A stretch of DNA of 64,000 nt from assembly GCF_000337515.1 (NCBI RefSeq), contig NZ_AOIQ01000006.1, positions 378,265 through 442,264 of the forward strand, in the 5' to 3' direction. Positions 8,923 to 16,555 of this stretch are shown piece by piece (positions within the stretch are counted from its first letter, which is position 1; each line of letters opens with the position of its first letter). The notes below the pieces were generated by a model. It made no database searches. It was not told the DNA's origin and worked only from the letters and a program-made list of their open reading frames with translations. Made by a program: the position numbers and the translations under genes. The DNA comes from Halovivax asiaticus JCM 14624. GTDB lineage: Archaea; Halobacteriota; Halobacteria; Halobacteriales; Natrialbaceae.

Positions 8923-9120
8923 CAAACGACCACAATCCGCCTCAGAGAGATAACCGATCTGTTACGAGTTGCGGTTTGCAGCCGTATCGTATTCGCTCGG
9001 CCTCAGGGCGTGGCGCAGCTGGCAATCGACACTGACCGACGGATCGCGATGCGTGTGCTTGTGGCGCTCTCCCACCAATTCCTGATGGCTGTACCCGCGG
9101 TCTGTCCCCGCGTATCGAAA

Positions 9121-9130
9121 CCCTTACTCC
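9121..9130 (+). promoter_or_regulatory. TATA-like element of gatCA
   Basis: CCCTTACTCC is centred about 27 bp upstream of the gatC ATG, consistent with a leaderless transcript. Confidence 0.45.
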
Positions 9131-9152
9131 CGGCAGGGGAGTCACATCGCGC

Positions 9153-9431
9153 ATGAGCGAGGACGCCGTCACCGAAAAGGACGTTCGCCACGTCGCGTCC
9201 CTGGCACGGGTCGCACTCGCGGACGACGAAGTCGATCGGTTCACCACGCAGTTCGAGGAGATCCTCGACGCCTTCGAGACGCTCGAAGAGGTCCCGTCGG
9301 TCGATCGATCGGCCGAACTAACGAACGTCCTTCGCCCGGACGAGAAACGAGACTCCCTCTCACCGGAGGAAGCACTCGAGAACGCCCCAGAAACCGAAGA
9401 GGGCCGCTTCAAAGGGCCGAACGTCTCCTGA
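9153..9431 (+). CDS. gatC: Asp/Glu-tRNA amidotransferase subunit GatC
   Basis: GatC is the small structural subunit that clamps GatA to GatB in the enzyme amidating mischarged Asp-tRNA(Asn) and, in organisms that need it, Glu-tRNA(Gln). The 92-residue product shows the family pattern VRHVASLARVAL near 11-22, FEEILDAFETLEEV near 33-46 and NVLRPDE near 58-64. gatA follows after 2 nt, so the two are one operon. gatB is not here but near 36951 in this window. The start is ATG with a TATA element 27 bp upstream. Confidence 0.93.
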   Translation: MSEDAVTEKDVRHVASLARVALADDEVDRFTTQFEEILDAFETLEEVPSVDRSAELTNVLRPDEKRDSLSPEEALENAPETEEGRFKGPNVS

Positions 9432-9433
9432 TC

Positions 9434-10699
9434 ATGTCCGACGCATTCATCACCGAAACCGAACTCGACGGCGCCGAAGACGGGGTGCTCGCAGGAAAGA
9501 CGATCGCCATCAAGGACAACATCTCCACCGAGGGCGTCAGAACGACCTGCGGGTCGGCCATGCTCGAAGACTACGTGCCACCGTACGACGCGACAGTAGT
9601 CGAACGCGTCCACGAGGCGGGGGCGACGATCGTCGGAAAGGCCAACATGGACGAGTTCGGGATGGGAACGACGACGGAGACTTCGTTCGTCGGGCCGACC
9701 GACAACCCGGCCGCACCAGGACACGTCCCCGGCGGCTCCTCCGGTGGCTCCGCGGCCGCCGTCGCGGCCGGTGACGCCGATCTCGCACTCGGGAGCGACA
9801 CGGGCGGATCGATCCGGTGTCCGGCGGCGTTCTGCGGCGTCGTCGGCATCAAACCCACTTACGGCCTCGTCTCTCGCTACGGGTTGATCGCATACGCGAA
9901 CAGCTTGGAACAGATCGGGCCGCTGGCACCGACGGTCTCCGAGGCGGCGTCGCTGCTCGACGTGATCGCCGGTCCCGACGACCGCGACGCGACCACGCGA
10001 GCGGATCCGGGTGAGGGTTCCTACGCCGACGCGGCTGACGGATCGGTCGACGGGATGACGATCGGCGTCCCGACGCAGCTCGTCGAGGGCGCCGACAAGG
10101 GAGTCCGGGAGGCGTTCGAGAGCGCCATCGAATCCCTCGAAGCACAGGGGGCGACGACGACCGAAGTCGACCTCCCCTCGGTCGAACAGGCCGTCGAGGC
10201 CTACTACGTGATCGCCATGTCCGAAGCCTCGTCGAACCTCGCTCGATACGACGGCGTCAGATACGGCCACAAGAGCGACGCCGACGGCAACTGGAACGAA
10301 TCGTTCGCCCAGACGCGATCGGAAGGCTTCGGCGAAGAGGTAAAGCGACGAATACTGCTGGGCACGTACGCGCTCTCGGCCGGCTACCACGACAAGTACT
10401 ACGCGAAAGCCCAACAGGCACGCGACTGGATCAAGCAGGACTTCGATCGCGTGTTAGCCGAGGTCGACGTCCTCGCCTCGCCGACGATGCCGGTCCCGCC
10501 GTTCGAACTCGGCGAGAGCCTCGACGACCCGCTCGCGCTCTACCTCGCCGACGCAAACACGGTACCGGTCAACCTGGCCGACCTGCCGGCCATCTCCGTG
10601 CCCGCCGGAGAGACGGACGGCCTTCCCGTTGGCCTCCAGTTGGTCGGCCCCGCGTTCGGCGAGCGAACCATCATCTCGGCCGCCAGCGCGCTCGAATAA
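9434..10699 (+). CDS. gatA: Asp/Glu-tRNA amidotransferase subunit GatA
   Basis: GatA is the amidase subunit that hydrolyses glutamine and passes ammonia to GatB. The 421-residue protein has the amidase signature. The catalytic Lys lies in AIKDNIS (about residue 27), the GGSSGGSAAAV loop at 100-110 carries the cis-Ser, and the nucleophile Ser is near 126 in GSDTGGSIRCP. Length matches archaeal GatA. It lies 2 nt behind gatC and probably needs GatB from the separate locus at 36951. Haloarchaea usually also have GatDE for Gln-tRNA. If that holds here, this GatCAB would mainly make Asn-tRNA, which is an inference from group knowledge. Confidence 0.95.
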   Translation: MSDAFITETELDGAEDGVLAGKTIAIKDNISTEGVRTTCGSAMLEDYVPPYDATVVERVHEAGATIVGKANMDEFGMGTTTETSFVGPTDNPAAPGHVPGGSSGGSAAAVAAGDADLALGSDTGGSIRCPAAFCGVVGIKPTYGLVSRYGLIAYANSLEQIGPLAPTVSEAASLLDVIAGPDDRDATTRADPGEGSYADAADGSVDGMTIGVPTQLVEGADKGVREAFESAIESLEAQGATTTEVDLPSVEQAVEAYYVIAMSEASSNLARYDGVRYGHKSDADGNWNESFAQTRSEGFGEEVKRRILLGTYALSAGYHDKYYAKAQQARDWIKQDFDRVLAEVDVLASPTMPVPPFELGESLDDPLALYLADANTVPVNLADLPAISVPAGETDGLPVGLQLVGPAFGERTIISAASALE

Positions 10700-10742
10700 G
10701 AGCGTCGAGACGAGATAATCACCCGACCGGGACAGTCGAGGG

Positions 10743-10755
10743 ATAAGTTTTTATC
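10743..10755 (+). promoter_or_regulatory. TATA-like element upstream of the 10797 gene
   Basis: ATAAGTTTTTATC is a strong AT-rich box. It lies about 48 bp before ATG 10797 and 15 bp before the alternative ATG 10764. A transcript starting about 25 bp downstream would favour ATG 10797 with a short leader. Confidence 0.45.
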
Positions 10756-10796
10756 GGCCGTCCATGTACACTGTCACCAAGACGAACCAGTCGCCG

Positions 10797-11210
10797 ATGA
10801 TTCACGACGCTACCACCGACGTTGCGTTCGACGAGTTCTCCCGAGCCTGCGACCTCGTCGAGGAGTACTTCGGCGCGACGATCGACGATGTCGCCCTGCA
10901 CGCACCCGTCTCTCGGCGACAGCTCGTGGCCGTCCTCGCCCGGGCGCAGCTCGTCGGGCGAGAACTCGCCGGCACAGAGCCGATCACCGTCGAGCGGGCC
11001 GTTCACCAGTCGAACGACGAAAGCGCCTACTGGCTCGACGACGGCTTCTGGGACGACATTCGCGGCCGCCACAACCTCACCCCCGACGAATCTCGCGCGG
11101 CACGGGAAGTTCATCGGCGGATCGTCGAAGCGATCGCCGGCGACGTCCCCTACTACAACCGCGAACGCGACCCGTACGTCCTCATCGAACGACAGTTGTC
11201 CCGAGTCTGA
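10797..11210 (+). CDS. Conserved-looking acidic protein of unknown function
   Basis: A 137-residue soluble protein that I do not recognise. It is mostly helical in appearance, with no membrane segment, signal or cysteine cluster. Features seen are an acidic N-terminus, HAPVSRRQLVAVLARAQLVG near 33-52 and a basic amphipathic helix (ESRAAREVHRRIVEAIAG) in the C-terminal half. ATG 10797 was chosen because the upstream ATG 10764 is too close to the TATA box for its own transcript. Choosing 10764 would add 11 residues. It is downstream of gatA on the same strand but has its own promoter. A DNA- or nucleotide-related role is possible, but nothing proves it. Confidence 0.7.
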   Translation: MIHDATTDVAFDEFSRACDLVEEYFGATIDDVALHAPVSRRQLVAVLARAQLVGRELAGTEPITVERAVHQSNDESAYWLDDGFWDDIRGRHNLTPDESRAAREVHRRIVEAIAGDVPYYNRERDPYVLIERQLSRV

Positions 11211-11387
11211 GGGCCCCAAACTGTTTTCGTCCCGTTCACGCTACTGAATTGCCCAGCCCCCATCTCCGAGTGTCATCACTACCGACGGGGAGAAATCACG
11301 CTGTCCCGACCAGTTCCCAGTCGAGTGCGAACAGGAACTGTCGGGTGGCCATCGAAAGCAATCGTCACCGGCCCTGCACTCGGCGCT

Positions 11388-11738
11388 TCAGTCCTCGTAC
11401 GCGAGGTTCATGATCCACTGCGAGAAGGCGTCGCTGTTGGCGTCGACTTCCTCCTCGCCGATGAACGGCGAGAGCATATCCCCGGCCATCAGCAGGCGGA
11501 AGTCGAGGTCGCGCGCGGTCGGCGCGATGTAGTAGGTGTTGTGCCCATCGTAGACCGCATCTTCGCGGTCGACGAGTTCCTTCTCGACGAGGCTCTCGAC
11601 GATCCGACTCCCCTTGCGCGAGGAGACGCCGAGTTCTTTCCAGAAGTCGCTCTGGTGGATGCCGCCGGATTGGCGGACGAGTTCGAGGCCGGCCCGTTCG
11701 TCCTCCGACAGGTCGGCTTCGACTTCGGCGAGACTCAC
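11388..11738 (-). CDS. Winged-helix transcriptional regulator (Lrp/MarR-like)
   Basis: This 116-residue protein has a single winged helix: ERAGLELVRQSGGIHQSDFW near 10-30, then SSRKGSRIVESLVEKELVDR as the recognition and wing part. The C-terminus (DLDFRLLMAGDMLSPFIGEE) is probably a dimerisation segment. The start is GTG 11738, because a clear Shine-Dalgarno site (GAGGTGGT at 11742-11749) precedes it. The longer frame to 11795 adds unconserved residues. It stands between a convergent unknown gene and the TANGO2-like gene upstream on the same strand. Its targets cannot be inferred. Confidence 0.8.
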   Translation of the reverse strand: MSLAEVEADLSEDERAGLELVRQSGGIHQSDFWKELGVSSRKGSRIVESLVEKELVDREDAVYDGHNTYYIAPTARDLDFRLLMAGDMLSPFIGEEEVDANSDAFSQWIMNLAYED

Positions 11739-11741
11739 GAT

Positions 11742-11749
11742 ACCACCTC
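11742..11749 (-). promoter_or_regulatory. Shine-Dalgarno site that fixes the GTG start at 11738
   Basis: GAGGTGGT on the minus strand lies 3 nt from its end to the GTG and complements the haloarchaeal 16S tail. It argues against the longer frame starting at 11795. Confidence 0.55.
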
Positions 11750-11810
11750 GGCGCAGTAACGTCGTACCCGGAACCCTGTCTCCATACCCCAACAACGGGT
11801 TCCAATCCGC

Positions 11811-12554
11811 TTAAATGTGGCTTTCGACGTCGATCGACTCGAACGGCGTCTCACAGGGCGGGCCATCGGCGTATTCGTACGTGAGGGACCGACCGATCGA
11901 GACGAGCGAGGCCGAACGCGTGCCGTAGGAGCCTCCGTGTTTGCAGACGCCGTAATCGTGATCGGCCACCACGCCGCTGGCACGATCGAGCCACGCTTCG
12001 GCAGTCTCGTCTGTGACTGACGCGAGTGCGGTCCGGACGGCGACGGCGCTCTCGGCCTGTTCCCGCCCCAGTTCCTCACGGGCCGACGGGATCTGGGGAT
12101 CGACCGACCGTCCGACGTTGACCAACACGTGCACACCAGGGTCGAGATCGACTCGATCGAGCGTCCCGTCCCAGGCGTGTATCGTCGCCGTCTCGGCGTC
12201 CGCGATCGCCAGGTAGAATCCATCGTACTCGGCGTCGGCGACGGATTTCTCGACGAGGTGGCCGGCCGCCGTCGCCGACTCGCTCGCGAGTGCATCCGCG
12301 ACCAGCTTTCCGCGTGATCGCTCACCCGCTAATTCGGCGTCGGTCCAGCGGTTCGTGAGGGCGACGAGCACGCCGTGTTCGTTGACGCCGATCCAGGTGC
12401 CACCGGCCTCGGCGTCGCGCGGCGCGACGACGACCGGACCCTCACGGTACCGGCCCGGCGGGTCGGCTGGGCGATCGAGCGCTTCGTCGCGCGTGGCAGC
12501 CGCGACGACGGGGGCCTCCGCGAACACCTGCCATGCGAGGATGAACGTGCACAT
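11811..12554 (-). CDS. NRDE/TANGO2-family protein
   Basis: This 247-residue protein is of the NRDE (Ser/Thr-rich, TANGO2) family. Eukaryotic members are linked to lipid or heme handling; archaeal function is not settled. The start at ATG 12554 is supported by the family-typical N-terminus MCTFILAW, with Cys at position 2 exposed after Met removal. A TATA element sits 26 bp upstream. The signature region reads ATRDEALDRPADPPG near 21-35, followed by GGTWIGVNEHG near 52-62. A frame extending to 12779 adds a spurious Arg-rich segment. No signal peptide is seen. The gene is divergent from the small membrane protein at 12687. Confidence 0.85.
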   Translation of the reverse strand: MCTFILAWQVFAEAPVVAAATRDEALDRPADPPGRYREGPVVVAPRDAEAGGTWIGVNEHGVLVALTNRWTDAELAGERSRGKLVADALASESATAAGHLVEKSVADAEYDGFYLAIADAETATIHAWDGTLDRVDLDPGVHVLVNVGRSVDPQIPSAREELGREQAESAVAVRTALASVTDETAEAWLDRASGVVADHDYGVCKHGGSYGTRSASLVSIGRSLTYEYADGPPCETPFESIDVESHI

Positions 12555-12575
12555 AGTCGGTACACGCGCAGGACG

Positions 12576-12585
12576 GACTAAAGGC
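12576..12585 (-). promoter_or_regulatory. TATA-like element of the NRDE gene
   Basis: GCCTTTAGTC on the minus strand is centred about 26 bp upstream of ATG 12554. It excludes the longer upstream reading and supports a leaderless start. Confidence 0.5.
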
Positions 12586-12654
12586 GTTCTCACCGGACGA
12601 GCGGGTACGGTGCACCGGACAGACGCAGCACCGGGAAGGGACAGTGAAACCAGT

Positions 12655-12664
12655 AAAAATAATA
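12655..12664 (+). promoter_or_regulatory. TATA-like element of the 12687 membrane gene
   Basis: AAAAATAATA sits about 28 bp upstream of ATG 12687, in an unusually AT-rich stretch (12651-12685). Confidence 0.55.
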
Positions 12665-12686
12665 CCATTGTACTTACTATAAAGGC

Positions 12687-13127
12687 ATGGTTCGTCCAGT
12701 GGGCACGGTTCCGGAGGTCGAACACTTGCCTGCGATCGGCGGCGTGTGCTACGCTGCGGCCGTTCTCTACCTCTATCATGCCATCCGCCGACAGCCAGTC
12801 ACCGATCTACTCACCCCGCTCTCCCACGGCACCGTCGCAGAAAGTGCATACGTCGCGATCGGACTGTTCACGATCGGTTACGTGATGGTTCACGTTGCCG
12901 TCGCCCACCGGCAATACATCCCGATGATAGCGGCCGTGACGTTCTACGTCGGTGCGACGTATACGAGCTGGAGAGACATCCAAAGCGCCCTCGATTCGGG
13001 AGTTGAACCCCTTTTGACGATTCGACTGGATACGATCTACGTATACTGGTGGATAGTCCCGCTCACGGCTATCGTGTTACTGTGGGTGCTAGAGGATCAG
13101 GCAAGAGGGATCGTCCGGCGACACTGA
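12687..13127 (+). CDS. Four-helix membrane protein of unknown function
   Basis: A 146-residue protein with four hydrophobic segments (about 15-31, 50-68, 73-92 and 115-137) and short charged loops. The last loop before helix four contains an Arg-Leu-Asp stretch, and the C-terminus is basic (RGIVRRH). I recognise no family. The TATA box 28 bp upstream supports ATG 12687. It converges with the SDR epimerase gene, the two stops being about 20 bp apart. No operon partner is seen. Confidence 0.65.
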   Translation: MVRPVGTVPEVEHLPAIGGVCYAAAVLYLYHAIRRQPVTDLLTPLSHGTVAESAYVAIGLFTIGYVMVHVAVAHRQYIPMIAAVTFYVGATYTSWRDIQSALDSGVEPLLTIRLDTIYVYWWIVPLTAIVLLWVLEDQARGIVRRH

Positions 13128-13148
13128 CGGGCGCGGACGGGTGTCGGC

Positions 13149-14162
13149 TTACCCCGCCAGCGTATCGAGAACGCCGAGCACACGTTCTTCGTCGGCCCGA
13201 TCGGGTCCGTTCTCCCGGCCGGTACGGTCCGACGCGAGGTGGTCGTCGACCGTTCGCTCCATCGCCTCGGACAGCGGTGTCGATTCCCAGCCGAGTTGGG
13301 CGACCTTCCCCGTAGTGAGCATGTGGGGCGGGTCTCGGTAGAGGACGAAGTCCTCGAGGGCGAGGTCGGCCGCGGCAAGTTCCCGGGCGCCCGCGGTGAC
13401 GAGTTCGACCCCCGCTTCGTGGTCGGGGTCGACGGCGGCCAGCGACTCGTCGATCAGTTCGAGCATGCCACGTAAGGTGACTGCGCGCTGATCGCCGACG
13501 TTGTACGCTTCGCCGGGTTCGCCCTCCTCGGCGACGATCCGCATCCCGCTCGCGACGTCTTCGACGTAGACGCGGTGCCAGAGGTTGGTCCCGTCGCCGG
13601 GGAGGACCACGCGGTCGAAGCGGTGAATGCGGTCGATCCAGTAGTCGAGGCGTTCGGTGTAGTCGTGGGGCCCGTAGACGATCGGCGGGCGAACGCTCAT
13701 CGCGTTGACGCCGTCGGCGGCCGCCTCGAAGACGACGCGATCACCCTCGGCCTTTCGCGGTCCGTAGGTCTCCGACTCGTCGGCAGTGGCCTGCTCGTCG
13801 GTGCACTCACAGAGCGGCGTGAACCCCTCTCGCTTCGGGAGGTCCTCCCGGCCGTAGGCAGCGCCGCTCGAGATGTAGACGTAGGCATCGACGTCGTCGA
13901 ACACTGTCGTCGCCTGGCGAACGTCCCGCGGGAAGTACGCGACGCAATCGAAGACGGCGTCCGGCTCGACCGCAGCGGCCTCGACGAGGTCGCCGTCGTC
14001 GGTCCGGTCACCCTGCACGTGGTCGACGCCGTCGGTGTCGGCGAACGGGTTCTCGTGGTTTCCGCGGTTGAACAGCGTCACTTCGTACTCGTGTTCGAGC
14101 AACTCCTCGACCAGATGGCGGCCGATAAAGCGCGTGCCGCCGATAACGAGCGCGTGGTCCAT
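13149..14162 (-). CDS. NAD-dependent epimerase/dehydratase (extended SDR)
   Basis: A 337-residue extended short-chain dehydrogenase, probably acting on a nucleotide sugar or related carbohydrate. The N-terminal Rossmann motif is VIGGTRFIGRHL at 6-17. The active-site region shows YISSGAAYG and later ETYGPRKAEGD, where Tyr and Lys form the YxxxK pair. ATG 14162 was preferred because the Rossmann fold begins immediately and a TATA-like GACAATAACGG is centred 27 bp upstream. The longer frame to 14363 is Arg/Ser-rich and unconserved. The substrate is not predictable. The pattern resembles the CSP41/isoflavone-reductase-like atypical branch. Confidence 0.85.
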   Translation of the reverse strand: MDHALVIGGTRFIGRHLVEELLEHEYEVTLFNRGNHENPFADTDGVDHVQGDRTDDGDLVEAAAVEPDAVFDCVAYFPRDVRQATTVFDDVDAYVYISSGAAYGREDLPKREGFTPLCECTDEQATADESETYGPRKAEGDRVVFEAAADGVNAMSVRPPIVYGPHDYTERLDYWIDRIHRFDRVVLPGDGTNLWHRVYVEDVASGMRIVAEEGEPGEAYNVGDQRAVTLRGMLELIDESLAAVDPDHEAGVELVTAGARELAAADLALEDFVLYRDPPHMLTTGKVAQLGWESTPLSEAMERTVDDHLASDRTGRENGPDRADEERVLGVLDTLAG

Positions 14163-14183
14163 ACGAATCGGATCACCCCTGCG

Positions 14184-14194
14184 GACAATAACGG
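14184..14194 (-). promoter_or_regulatory. TATA-like element of the SDR gene
   Basis: CCGTTATTGTC on the minus strand is centred about 27 bp upstream of ATG 14162. Confidence 0.45.
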
Positions 14195-14250
14195 TGCCGG
14201 AGTCGGAACCGTCGTGGGTCACCGGAAATCGGGCCGACGCGAAGCGGCGG

Positions 14251-14685
14251 CTACGCCGCGTCCGTCCCGGAGGGACTGGCAACGTACTCGTCAGCCCACC
14301 CCCAGATGAAGAGGCCGATCGAGAGCGCCACCCAGAGGCGAACCGCGGGAGCCATCGGGTCACGGACGACGACGGGTGCGATCAGCGGGCCCTCGATCCA
14401 CCCCCAAAGCGCGAGCGCTTCGAGAAGGACCCAGGTGAAAACGAACAGGTACCCGAGCGTGCGCCCCCGCCGCAAGCGTGTCCACACGAGCAGACCCGAA
14501 ACGATCCCGAGCACGGAAGCGAGCACGACGAGGGCGACGAACGCACCCAGCCACAGGCGACCGGCGGCCCCCGCTTTCCCGGTCGGAGCGATCCAGAGCG
14601 AGTAGCTGTAGCTGAGCGGAAGATAGAGACCGAAGCCGGCGAGCAACAGACTGAGGCCAATGTGCCCCGAGGTCCGATCCATCAT
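14251..14685 (-). CDS. Four-helix membrane protein of unknown function
   Basis: A 144-residue integral membrane protein with four hydrophobic segments: about 8-31, 46-70, 77-97 and 108-131. A short basic loop, TRLRRGRT, lies between helices two and three. Two adjacent ATGs (14685 and 14682) could start it. The first lies 29 bp from a TATA element at 14710-14719. It sits between the SDR gene and the amidohydrolase gene, all on the minus strand, with gaps of about 90 bp on either side. It therefore need not share their transcript. No family is recognised. Confidence 0.65.
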   Translation of the reverse strand: MMDRTSGHIGLSLLLAGFGLYLPLSYSYSLWIAPTGKAGAAGRLWLGAFVALVVLASVLGIVSGLLVWTRLRRGRTLGYLFVFTWVLLEALALWGWIEGPLIAPVVVRDPMAPAVRLWVALSIGLFIWGWADEYVASPSGTDAA

Positions 14686-14709
14686 CGGATCGAAGTCGTT
14701 TCGGCGCGC

Positions 14710-14719
14710 AGTTAAAGGC
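14710..14719 (-). promoter_or_regulatory. TATA-like element of the 14685 membrane gene
   Basis: GCCTTTAACT on the minus strand is centred 29 bp from ATG 14685. It excludes the long upstream frame that runs antisense-like into the amidohydrolase gene. Confidence 0.5.
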
Positions 14720-14776
14720 GAAGGATTCGTTCCAGTCCGTGCGATCGCCGGTGGCGAGCCGAGCAGAGGACCAGAT

Positions 14777-16390
14777 TCAGCAATCGTCGAAGACGAGTGT
14801 GCCGTCGACGAGCGTCGCCACGACGTCGATCTCGTCGATCCGGTCGGGCTCCTCCCAGGGCGATTCCTCGAGGACGGCGAGGTCGGCTCGTTTTCCCACC
14901 TCGATCGTACCGAGCCGATCCTCGTCGAATCCGGCGTACGCGGCACCGATAGTGTACGCGCGAATGGCCTCGGAGACCGAGAGCCGCTGGGACGGCGTCG
15001 GCGCGTTGACGGCGTGGTGGATCCCGAACAGCGGGTCGAGCGGCATGCTGTCGGAGCCGAACGCGAGCGGGGCACCCGCCTCGAGGACGTCGCGCAACCG
15101 GTTTGACCGCTTTCGTCGCGCCTCGCCGAGACGCTGGTCGTACAGCCCACCGGGCTGGGCCCACTGGTGGAAGTTCGGTTGCATCGACGCGACGATACCC
15201 GCGTCGGCCATCGAGGCGAGTTGTTCGTCGGTCGCGAGTTCGACGTGTTCGATGCGGTGACGAGCGGTCGGTGCGGTCCCCGTGTCGGCGAGGACATCGA
15301 TCGCCGCCCCGATCGCCTCGTCGCCGATCGCGTGGACGGTCAGCTGGAAGTCGTAGTCCACGGCCCGGTCAGCGACCTCGCGGAGTTCGTCGGGCTCGAC
15401 GACCCACTGGCCGCGGCCGTCGTCAGGGCCCTCGTCAGTGGCGCCGGATCCCGTGCCGTCGACGTCCTCGTACGGGTCGAAGAGCTTCGCCGTTCGGGCG
15501 CCGATACTCCCGTCGGTGAAGGACTTGATCCCGCCGGTTCGGACGAAGTCACTCCCCGCGTTCGTCGCGAGGCCGACGTCGATCGCTGTCTCCAGATGAT
15601 CGCTCCAGTAATCGAGCCGGACCCGACAGTCGAGGTCGCCGTCGCGATCCAGTTCGCGGTAGATTCGCGGCGCGCGGGAGTGGCGAACTTTCTCGTGGAC
15701 GCCGGTGACCCCGAGCGAGGTGGCGTGGTCGATCGCCGCCGTCACGAGTTCACGCGTCTCCGCGTTCGAATCTTCCGAGCCACCCCAGACCTGGGTTGCG
15801 GCGTCCTCGACGACCACACCGGTCGGCTCACCGTCCGCCGTCCGGACGTCGTCGGCCGGGAGGTCAGGGAGTAAACGGTCGAGCGCGACGGAGTTGAGCG
15901 ACGCGGTGTGCATGTCGACGCGCATCGCGACGACGGGCCGTTCATCGCTGATCGCGTCCAGATCCTCCCGTGTCGGGTAGCGCGATTCCGGCCACTCGCT
16001 CTCGTCGTAGCCGAATCCGAGGATCCACTCACGGCCGGTCTCGGCCTGACGGTCGAGTTCCGCGAGCGCGTCGTCGAGACTCGCGGCGTCGGAGAGATCC
16101 GCGTGGACCAGGTACAGGCCCTGGGTTTCCATGTGCGTGTGTGCGTCGATAAATCCCGGCACGACCGTTCGTCCCGCACAATCGATCACGGTCGTCTCCA
16201 CCCCCTGCAGGTGTTCGATCTCGACGGTGCGTCCGACGCGGACGATCTCGCCGTCTCGAACTGCGATCGCCTCCTGAACGTCCTCGGACTCCCCGTCGTC
16301 GGCTATCGTGACAGTTCCAGTACCGTCGGTCGCCCCCGCCAGGGTGTGTACCTCCCCGTCGAGCAAGACGAGATCCGCAGCCTCGGTCAT
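14777..16390 (-). CDS. Amidohydrolase of the YtcJ/metallo-dependent hydrolase type
   Basis: A 537-residue amidohydrolase-superfamily enzyme of the YtcJ (amidohydrolase 3) group. Such proteins are metal-dependent hydrolases of amides or cyclic amides with mostly unknown substrates. Seen are GRTVVPGFIDAHTHM near 68-82 (HxH metal ligands), GFGYDESEWPESR, VTGVHEK, VHAIGDEAIGAAID, and GSDSMPLDPLFGIHHAV with the late Asp ligand. ATG 16390 is supported by a TATA-like element 27 bp upstream and by the domain start (ADLVLLDGEVHTL). It is divergent from hmgA. Confidence 0.88.
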   Translation of the reverse strand: MTEAADLVLLDGEVHTLAGATDGTGTVTIADDGESEDVQEAIAVRDGEIVRVGRTVEIEHLQGVETTVIDCAGRTVVPGFIDAHTHMETQGLYLVHADLSDAASLDDALAELDRQAETGREWILGFGYDESEWPESRYPTREDLDAISDERPVVAMRVDMHTASLNSVALDRLLPDLPADDVRTADGEPTGVVVEDAATQVWGGSEDSNAETRELVTAAIDHATSLGVTGVHEKVRHSRAPRIYRELDRDGDLDCRVRLDYWSDHLETAIDVGLATNAGSDFVRTGGIKSFTDGSIGARTAKLFDPYEDVDGTGSGATDEGPDDGRGQWVVEPDELREVADRAVDYDFQLTVHAIGDEAIGAAIDVLADTGTAPTARHRIEHVELATDEQLASMADAGIVASMQPNFHQWAQPGGLYDQRLGEARRKRSNRLRDVLEAGAPLAFGSDSMPLDPLFGIHHAVNAPTPSQRLSVSEAIRAYTIGAAYAGFDEDRLGTIEVGKRADLAVLEESPWEEPDRIDEIDVVATLVDGTLVFDDC

Positions 16391-16410
16391 GCCCTGACCG
16401 GTGCGTGGCA

Positions 16411-16420
16411 GTCCCAAAAC
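16411..16420 (-). promoter_or_regulatory. TATA-like element of the amidohydrolase gene
   Basis: GTTTTGGGAC on the minus strand is centred about 27 bp upstream of ATG 16390. Confidence 0.4.
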
Positions 16421-16520
16421 GATTGCGACTCCGGCGAATCGCAACGGCGGACGTCTCCGCCTCACGATCGCCGAAGGTGATCCGTGGCGTCGCTCGGAGC
16501 GCGGGATCGAACGGAATCAG

Positions 16521-16530
16521 CAACTGTTAG
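16521..16530 (+). promoter_or_regulatory. Possible TATA-like element of hmgA
   Basis: CAACTGTTAG lies about 28 bp upstream of ATG 16556. It is a weak match but correctly placed. Confidence 0.3.
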
Positions 16531-16555
16531 GACCGGGCCCCGTCTCGACCCAGAC

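Larger units (their letters stand above)
8678..9152. other. Divergent intergenic region between the ferredoxin operon and gatC
   Basis: About 475 bp without a credible gene. It holds a perfect 9-bp inverted repeat (8900-8922), two copies of ATTGGTTCA (8816-8824 and 8859-8867) and two copies of TCCGCCTCAG (8827-8836 and 8935-8944, approximate). It also contains the gatC promoter. A-rich sequence at 8714-8724 may be the promoter of the ferredoxin operon, but its spacing to the start (about 42 bp) is long. Confidence 0.5.

Noticed and set aside
8922-8934. Thirteen-base GGCAAACGACCAC shared with 17901-17913
   Set aside because: One shared 13-mer between two gaps is within chance for this length. 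The flanks differ.
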